Shown here: one piece after another, positions 56,994-64,000 of the stretch
Position numbering within the stretch: the first letter of the stretch is position 1
Layout: every line of letters begins with the position of its first letter
From: Methanosarcina sp. ERenArc_MAG2
GTDB lineage: Archaea; Halobacteriota; Methanosarcinia; Methanosarcinales; Methanosarcinaceae
Assembly: GCA_023955635.1 (NCBI GenBank)
Contig: JAMXHR010000003.1
Location: 22,971-86,970, forward strand
Reading direction: 5' to 3'
Length of the DNA: 64,000 nucleotides
Position numbers and translations under genes: made by a program
Notes under the pieces: model-generated
What the model saw: the letters and a program-made list of their open reading frames with translations, nothing else
Database searches by the model: none
What the model was told of the DNA's origin: nothing

Positions 56994-58307
56994 GGAACAA
57001 AACATATATAATTTCAATTATTCCTCTTACCATCTATAATGTTTTTTAGAAGCCATTACAAATGATTAAAAGGAATCTAATTTGACGCTACGCATAAAAT
57101 ATCCTGAAGAAATTGAAACCCGAATGAAAGCATTTTATGATAGTTTGAACGAGAAAGATCGAAGAAGATACGCAGCTATCGAAGCAATTAAATTAGGTCA
57201 CGGAGGACAAATCTATATTAGTAGTGTCCTGGGCTGCCACTTTCAGACTGTCATGGCTGGAATTAATGAAATCACCAATGGTACAGAAACCCCAGAGGAC
57301 AGAATTCGAAAGCCTGGTGGGGGTAAAAAGAAAATCATCGACACGGTGGAAAATATCGATGAAATATTTTTTGATATTCTAAAAAACCATACGGCTGGAA
57401 GCCCTATGGATGAAGAACTAAAATGGACAAACCTGAACCTTAAAGAAATTTCAAAGGTTTTTAAATCAAAGGGTATGAATATAACTCCCTATGTAGTAAA
57501 GCAGCTCTTAAAGAAACATGGTTTTGTAAAAAGGAAAATGCAAAAAGCTGTCACAATGAAAGACTCTAAAGATAGAAATGAGCAATTTGAGAGAATTCAC
57601 GAGTTAAAGGAAGAGTACTCAAAAAGCGCTAATCCTATTATCAGTATAGATGTAAAAAAGAAGTTATAGGTAATTTCTACCGTGATGGTAAAGTTTATTG
57701 TACCCACACAGTAAAGGTACGACTTCAATACATTTTCAGATGGGGTTGTAATTCCACATGGCATATACGATCTAAAAAGTAACGAAGGATACATCACCCT
57801 AGGAACCAGTAAGGATACAAGCGAGTTTTGTTGTGACTGCATTAAAGACTGGTGGGAAAAATACGGTAAAAACAAATATCCAGAAGCAAATAGCATTTTA
57901 ACCTTAGCTGATGGTGGTGGAAGCAACTCAAGCAGGAATTATATTTTCAAGGAAGATATGCAAAAGATGGTAAATGAAATTGGAATTGAAATCAGAATGG
58001 CTCATTATCCACCATATACGTCGAAATACAATCCAATAGAACACAGGTTATTCTGTCATGTTACGAATGCATGCAAAGGTACTGTTTTCAGCAATATTGA
58101 GGTGGTCAAAAGCCTTGTTGAGAAGACTTACACATCTACAGGACTCAAAGTGTTTTCGACTATAAAGGATAAAGTTTATGCCAAGGGAAGAAAAGCAACT
58201 GAAAACTTCAAGGAAAAAATGAAAATTGTATTTGATGATTATTTAGGAAAATGGAATTACAGAGCAATTCCACAAGTGAAAAATTGAAGTTATATTTGCA
58301 GCATTCC
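56994..58307 (+). mobile_element. ISAzo13-family element inside IS630, defective
   Basis: 1314 bp, flanked by TTA. It is 9 bases shorter than the complete copy: one A lost in an A run (57654-57659, six against seven) and an 8-base deletion at about 57719. It sits in the coding sequence of the IS630 transposase. Confidence 0.9.
57082..58287 (+). pseudogene. ISAzo13-family transposase, broken
   Basis: The first 195 residues match the 404-residue enzyme and end at ISIDVKKKL through the A-run loss. The 8-base deletion (TATGACCA missing) further shifts the frame. The C-terminal part from 57958 is again in frame to the normal stop. Some of the DDE core is therefore out of frame. Confidence 0.9.
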
Positions 58308-59144
58308 TTAGTTGCCCTTAGTTGCAGCGAACCCCCTGAAGGTTTTGCAAGATGGTCTTTGAGATTGTTAGCTGATCAGGTTATAGAGCTTGGCTATATC
58401 GAGAACATCTCCCATGAGACAGTACGTCTTATATTAAAAAAACGAAATCAAACCCTGGCAAAGGAAAGGATGGATAATTCCCCCGGAACAGAACAGTAGC
58501 TTTGTTGCAAATATGGAAATGGTTCTTGATGTATATAAGCGTCCATTTGATCCACGAAATCCTGTTGTATGTATGGACGAATCCCCAAAACAACTGATCG
58601 CAGAAACCAGGATTTCTGTCCCCTGTTCACCTGGGAAACCAGCCAGGTATGATTATGAATACAAACGTTGTGAAATGTGTAATATATTCATCGCCTGTGA
58701 ACCGTTGTCAGGAAAACGCGTGGTGAAAATTACGGAAAGAAAAACCAAGCGAGATTGGGCTTGTTTTCTGGAAGAAATTGCACTTCAACAGGAAAATGCA
58801 GATAAAATTACGCTGGTAATGGACAATCTAAACACACATATTCCAGGATCTCTCTATGAAATGTTTCCACCAGCAAAGGCGAAAGCACTGTGGGATAGAT
58901 TTGAGTTTGTGTACACACCAAAACATGGAAGCTGGTTGAATATGGCAGAGATTGAATTGAATGTACTTACAGTTCAATGTTTAAAACGGAAAATGGATAA
59001 TATCGAAGTTGTTAAGAAAGAAGTATTGGCCTGGCAAAAGGTCAGAAACAACAAAAATTCAAAGGTTAACTGGCAATTCACAACAGAAAATGCAAGGATA
59101 AAATTATCACGTCTTTATCCGATACTTGAGGATTGACGCGACAC

Positions 59145-59250
59145 TAGTACTGCGATTCCGAAGTATATTCACAAAACTTGACTTTCGAGTATATTCACCG
59201 ATCACGAATTTTTCACTAAATAAGGAATTTCTTTTGGAATCGAAGCACTA
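59145..59250. repeat. MITE family C copy abutting the IS630 right end
   Basis: TA-GTACTGCGATTCCGAAGTAT to TTTTGGAATCGAAGCAC-TA, 106 bp. It shares its left TA with the IS630 element. Confidence 0.8.
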
Positions 59251-59362
59251 GTGGATCAATTCCATATATCCTCAAAAAAGACATGTATTATTTGTAAATT
59301 TGTTAATTGGTATAATATTACTCCAACAATAAGTATCAGTGTAGAGTTGGTGATATAAGTCT

Positions 59363-60495
59363 AGGACTTACGCACTTGAATCACCGTAAACTTAAAATCA
59401 TTTAAAATATAATTCCTTTTTATATATTTGAAAAATGGTTGGAGTTATGCCTATAAATCCACCCAAATGTACTGCCCTTGATTACATCAATTTTCTTATT
59501 GCAGCATCTACCGTTTATAGTTGTACCGAAGCTGCTCGCTGTTATTCATCTTTAGTCAATGCTCCTTCTCATGATTGTTTTACTCGCCTTCTTCAAAATC
59601 AATCTTCAGATACAGACTCTTTATGGAATGAAGTAATGAAATTTGTTACTCCTAGAAGGTTACATGATTGTCGACGATACAGTATTGGATAAACCTTATT
59701 CTGAAAAGATGGGCTTTGTTCGGTACCAGTGGAGCGGAAAACATCATCTTACTGTAAAGGGGATAGGCCTGGTTACCTTAGTTTGGACAGACGGTACAAC
59801 CATCATACATATTGATTTTCAAATTTATAACATCGATGAAGACGACAAAACGAAGAATTACCATTTCCTCGATATGCTTGACAAAGCTGAAGAACGTGGT
59901 TTTAATCCCAATTTGTTTTGTTTGATACATGGTACGCAAGTGTGAAAAACCTTAAAGCAATAAGGAAGAAAGAATGGCATTTCCTTACAAGGTTAAAGAA
60001 AAATCGGTTGGTAAATCCTGATAAGAAGGGAAATGTACCACTTGAAACAGTAGATATTCCTCCAAAAGGACTTGTGGTTCATCTCAAAGCATATGGATTT
60101 GTAAAGGTGTTTAGGATAGTTTCTAAAGATGGAGACACGCAACACTGGGTTACAGATGTGCAGGATATGGATGAATCAAAACGTGAAGAGTTGGCAAAGA
60201 AGTCATGGAAAATTGAGGAATATCATAGAGGGATAAAGCAATTCTGTGGTGTAGAAAAATTTCAGGCAAGAAAGGAAGAGTCACAAAGAGCACATATAAT
60301 GTTCTCATTAAGAGCTTTTCTTAGATTGGAATTACAAAGAATTAAAAGTGGAATATCGTGGTTTGAAAGTGCTATTAAAATTAGAAGAGTGGCAGTGACA
60401 GCATATTTAAAGAAACCTCTATACACATTAAATTAAGTCGTATATTGGAAGAGTGGAGAAAAACGGTATGCAAAGAGCCAACTGCGCAACTCCTA
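59363..60495 (+). mobile_element. DDE insertion sequence, copy 2 (1133 bp)
   Basis: Same ends as copy 1 (TAGGACTTACGCACTTGAA at the left, AACTGCGCAACTCCTA at the right), without inserted MITEs. No clear target duplication. Confidence 0.8.
59435..60436 (+). pseudogene. IS4/IS701-like transposase, copy 2, two frameshifts
   Basis: It has the complete N-terminus (MVGVMPINPPKCTALDYINF, then CTEAARCYSSLVNAPSHDCF) that copy 1 lost. Two deletions relative to copy 1 break it: two bases near 59655 (CCTAGAAGG against CCTAAAGAAGG) and one near 59910. The frames run 59435-59692, 59643-59945 and 59918-60436. The C-terminal catalytic part is preserved. These lesions are not simple homopolymer losses. Confidence 0.85.
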
Positions 60496-60862
60496 TGTAT
60501 TTTTTCAGAACATTACATACTTGCGTTCTACATCCCGTTTTTCTCGCTATGCGCTTCAATTTACTGTAGAGATAAGCTAAAAGCTAAAAAGACAGATGTA
60601 GATTAGAGAAAGTATTCAAAGATTAAATATCAACCCTCTAATGGTACACACTATCGGAAGCCTGAATAGAAAATAATAGGTTGAAACAAGTAAAACAAGA
60701 GCACTAATTCTTAAACAATATTATTAAAGCCAACTGAATCTATTTATTTAGCGAGGAATAAGTATTTATAATCCCACCACCCTACGTTTTCCGTTTGTTG
60801 TCCTTTTAGAAGAGAGCCTAATTTGGAACTAATATCACACTCGTATAACAGTCGTGAACTAA
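60496..60862. other. intergenic, kdp promoter region
   Basis: AT-rich leader before kdpA. No regulator gene and no recognisable operator. ATTTATTTAGCGAGG near 60740 may contain a TATA box. Confidence 0.4.
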
Positions 60863-62567
60863 ATGATAACACAAGATATAACCGTGGACGGTTTAATGCT
60901 CCTCCTCTTTTTGGTCATTGTTACCGGGGTAGCATTACCTTTCAGCAATTTCTTCGTCCGTGTATTTTCCGGAGATATGTCCAGAGGAATTCCAGGTCAT
61001 ATCGAAAAGGCGATCTACGGACTAATAGAAACTGGTCCTGATAGAGAAGATGGGTGGAAGGGCTACGCCCGGGATATGCTCGTCTTCAATGGTATAGGTT
61101 TTGTAATTCTCTTCACACTTCTTCTTCTGCAAGGTTTTCTTCCTTTTAACCCACAAAATTTCGGGGCTTTTGATCTGCACGTTGCACTTAACACTGCTAT
61201 CAGTTTTGTCACTAACACAAACTGGCAGGTTTACAGCGGCGAAACTGCAGCAAGCTATCTTACCCAGATGGCCGGTTTTACAGTCCAGAACTTTCTTTCC
61301 TCTGCTACAGGCATCTGCATAGCGATTGCAGTGATGCGGGGAATCACCCGCCATTCTACCGACAGGATAGGCAACTTCTGGGTGGACATGACTCGCTGTA
61401 CACTTTATATTCTTCTGCCGATAGCTTTCATTTTTGCCCTCTTGCTCGCCTCCCAGGGTGTCATCCAGAACCTGGATCCTTATGCCCAGGCCACAGGGTA
61501 CGGTTCTGCAGGGCAGCAGACAATTGCAATGGGGCCGGTAGCCTCCCAGGAAGCGATAAAAGAGTTCGGTACCAATGGGGGAGGATTTTTCAATGCAAAC
61601 TCCGCACATCCCTATGAAAATCCGACACCTTTGACTAACTTGATAGAAATTTTCCTTATTCTCCTTCTACCTGTAACCCTGCCTCTGGTCTTTGGAAGGA
61701 TGATCGGTAACATGCGACAGGGATGGGCTATCTACACTGTTATGCTAATATTATTCTTATGTGGGTTTTGTGCACTCTATGCTACAGAAATGGCAGGCAA
61801 CCCCCTGGTAAAAGAACTCGGTGTTTCCGGGATATCCATGGAAGGAAAGGATGTCAGGTTCGGGCTCCTGGGCTCATCACTCTTTGCCACATCCACCACG
61901 GCGACTTCTTGTGGGGCAGTTAATTCCATGCATGATTCACTCACTCCACTCGGGGGCTGGTGACTATGTTCATGATTCTTCTCGGCGAGGTCGCCTTTGG
62001 AGGAGTGGGATCAGGGTTCTACACCATGATCGGATTTGTGGTGCTTGCAGTTTTCATTGCAGGACTGATGATCGGAAGAACCCCTGAATACCTTGGGAAA
62101 AAGATAGAGGTATTGGAGATGAGAACAGCCGTCATAACCGTTTTGGTTCCTGGAGTCCTTGTTCTTCTGCTTTCAAGTATCGCACTTATTCTGCCAAATG
62201 TTGCAGAGGTAATGAAGAATCCGGGCCCACATGGGCTCTCCGAACTTATTTACGCCTTTGCATCCATGGCTAACAACAACGGCAGCGCCTTTGCCGGGCT
62301 TGATGCAACAAGTGCCTTCTACACACTCACAGGTGCTTTAGCAATGGCGATAGGCAGGTTTGTCCCGGCGGTTGCCATGCTGGCTATGGCAGGATCGCTT
62401 GCACAGAAGAAAAAGTTCCACCCAGCTCTGGAACTCTTCCCACTGCTACCTTTACATTTTCTATCTGGACAATTATGGTGATCCTGATTATAGGTGCTCT
62501 CACTTTCTTCCCGCTCTTTGCTATGGGACCAATCGCCGAATACCTGGTTATGATAGGAGGGAACTGA
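60863..62567 (+). CDS. kdpA: potassium-transporting ATPase subunit A (frame breaks in homopolymers)
   Basis: Potassium channel-like subunit of the KdpFABC pump. The first frame (366 residues) includes [40 protein letters not shown] and [16 protein letters not shown] of the selectivity-filter repeats. Adding a G to 61952-61956 continues into [20 protein letters not shown], and adding an A to 62410-62414 continues to the C-terminus [13 protein letters not shown], stop 62565. Restored, it has about 568 residues, the normal size. No kdpF is evident. kdpB starts four bases later. Confidence 0.9.
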
Positions 62568-62571
62568 AACC

Positions 62572-64000
62572 ATGTCACGGAAGCGATATCCCCGTTTAGG
62601 CGCTTTTGAGCCGAAACTTATCCGTGAAGCACTCATCTCTTCATTGCTTAAACTGGACCTGCGTAAGCAGAAGGGAAATCCTGTTATGCTGCTGGTAGAA
62701 ATCGGAGGGATCCTAACCACTCTGAGTTTTCTAATCGGTGTTTTCTCTGCTACCGCCAAATCCTCTTTCTTCACAGGCTTTGTCTCTCTCTGGCTATGGA
62801 TGACTGTGCTTTTTTCCAACTTTGCAGAATCTCTATCCGAAGGACGTGGGAAAGCCAGGGCAGCATCCCTTCGCCAGTCAAAAACCAGCGTTCCTGCCCG
62901 AAAACTCACAGCAGAATCTTTCGATGCTTCTTTCACAGAGGTTTCTTCCGCCGATCTCCGGCAAGGTGACATTGTCCTTATAAAGACAAACGAAATAATT
63001 CCTGGAGACGGGGAAGTGGTGAAAGGAGCCGCACTAGTCAACGAAGCCGCAATTACCGGAGAGTCAGCACCAGTCATACGTGAATCAGGTGGTGACCGGA
63101 GTGCTGTTACCGGAGGAACGACTGTTATCGCCAACGAGATCATCATCAGAATTACCACTGAACCCGGGCAGAGTTTTCTGGACCGCATGATCTCCATGGT
63201 GGAAGGCGCAGAGCGGCGGAAAACACCTAATGAAATTGCTCTTGATATCCTGCTCCTTTCGCTTACAGGCGTATTCCTTGCGGTTGTAGTCAGCACCTAC
63301 TCGGTTTCTGCATACAGCGCCGCATCAAGCGGGATGGGATCTCCAGCCAGCCTCACAGTATTGATTGCGCTTTTTGTCTGTTTAGCTCCCACAACCATTG
63401 CAGCCCTGCTCCCGGCAATCGGAATAGCGGGAATGGATCGGCTATTCCAGTTAAACGTCATAGCTCTCTCAGGAAGAGCAATCGAGGCTGCAGGGGATGT
63501 AAATGTCCTGCTGCTGGACAAAACTGGCACTATCACTTTAGGTAACCGACAGGCAACTGAGTTTTTGCCAGTAGGTGGCCACTCCCATGAAGACCTGATG
63601 GAAGCTTCTCTTTTTCTTCTTTCTCAGACGAGACTCCTGAAGGTAAAAGCATTATCACTCTCATCCAGGAAAAAACAGGAAAGGTTTCGGTTTCCCCAGA
63701 GAACGTCACTTTCATACCATTCTCGGCAGCCACCAGGGTAAGCGGTGCACATTGCGGCGAGATAACCTATCTGAAAGGTGCTTACGATGCGATAACTAAG
63801 GCCGTTCTGGAATGTGGAGGCACCATTCCGTCAGATCTGAAGGCAAAAGTAGATGGATTCGCATCTGCAGGCGGTACACCACTTGTGGTTGCTCGCAATG
63901 AAGTGACTCTAGGTGTGATATTCCTCAAAGATATCTTGAAAACTGGCATCAGGGAGAGATTTGCAGACCTGCGTCAGATAGGAATAAAGACGATTATGAT
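62572..64000 (+). CDS. kdpB: potassium-transporting P-type ATPase subunit B, 5' part (frame break in a T run)
   Basis: Catalytic subunit of Kdp. TGES-type actuator motif ITGESAPVIRESGG, PEVDP-region helices, and the phosphorylation site LLDKTGTITLGNRQ near residue 317. As written the frame leaves the family after EASLF; adding one T to 63611-63615 restores SDETPEGKSIITLIQEKTGK, FIPFSAATRVSG and the nucleotide-binding domain to the window end. The C-terminal third and kdpC lie outside. The start ATG 62572 follows GGAGG in the kdpA end. Confidence 0.93.

Larger units (their letters stand above)
56704..59136 (+). pseudogene. IS630-family transposase, split by ISAzo13, two A-run breaks
   Basis: N-terminal part: LTKNEREALCELTSTGNHSS and HTH TNEEISRILNISMRKIDRVK. 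One extra A in 56937-56943 restores NRIYTKKVDGDFEAHLVALS across the ISAzo13 insertion (the gene resumes at 58308). A second extra A in 58436-58442 restores the link to the DDE part: FDPRNPVVCMDESPKQLIAE, LVMDNLNTHIPGSLYEMFPP and YTPKHGSWLNMAEIELNVL. The stop codon TGA at 59134 lies within the right terminal repeat. Confidence 0.85.
56615..59146 (+). mobile_element. IS630-family element interrupted by ISAzo13
   Basis: Bounded by TA on each side. The left end (GTCGGGTCAACCTCAAAATG) and right end (TTGAGGATTGACGCGACAC) match the ends of family A MITEs. Without the inserted ISAzo13 element the length would be about 1.2 kb. The right end is shared with a family C MITE. Confidence 0.85.

Overview
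The window looks like a chromosome segment of a Methanosarcina species, probably of the M. barkeri type. Core genes point to a methanogenic archaeon: three methanofuran-biosynthesis genes (mfnD, mfnE, mfnF), a short homocitrate synthase (aksA, coenzyme B route), type II archaeal GAPDH, aEF-1beta, a remnant of the chromosomal protein MC1, and the transferred dnaK-dnaJ-grpE system known from Methanosarcina. Coding is sparse, AT-rich and full of insertion sequences. A bacterial-type cytochrome P450 cassette is present; from memory, such a cluster was reported as a peculiarity of the M. barkeri genome.

Layout. 1-11600 is an accessory region: an ISAzo13-family end, short interspersed elements (MITEs), small orphan genes, a duplicated small-protein locus, fragments resembling Cas8b and HepT, a PRC-barrel gene, a DUF1328 membrane peptide and a sequon-repeat exported protein whose start codon comes from a MITE. 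11651-22478 is a housekeeping block: MetE-like protein, acylphosphatase, alkaline-phosphatase-like protein, DUF89, CooT, a decayed PAS kinase, gap, inositol monophosphatase/NAD kinase and aksA. 22549-25745 is nested mobile debris, including an IS5 element that cuts MC1. 26076-28945 is an acyl-CoA ligase/thioesterase/cupin-regulator operon. 29515-36000 carries IS1, a RelE-like toxin, ISAzo13, an IS200-type element, IS4 and IS630 elements. 36525-39505 is the GC-richer P450/ferredoxin reductase/ferredoxin operon, flanked by imperfect direct repeats.

40963-47042 holds tRNA-Ala, a zinc-ribbon gene, aEF-1beta and mfnE/mfnF/mfnD, the last separated by about 2.5 kb of debris. 47832-51875 is grpE-dnaK-dnaJ. 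52325-53288 is a UPF0104 membrane protein. 53366-60495 is a second IS thicket around a DEAD-box helicase, including an IS630 element broken by ISAzo13. 60863-64000 starts a kdpAB potassium-ATPase operon.

Two themes stand out. First, at least six families of short non-autonomous elements share ends with, or sit inside, larger IS elements of the same window, and TA-flanked ones stack end to end. Second, about fifteen otherwise intact genes carry a one-base indel in a homopolymer, nearly always a loss, which looks like a sequencing artefact rather than gene decay. I found no convincing undescribed enzyme system; the best candidates for new biology are the sequon-repeat protein, the duplicated small-protein locus with its leader hairpin, and the IS/MITE partnerships.
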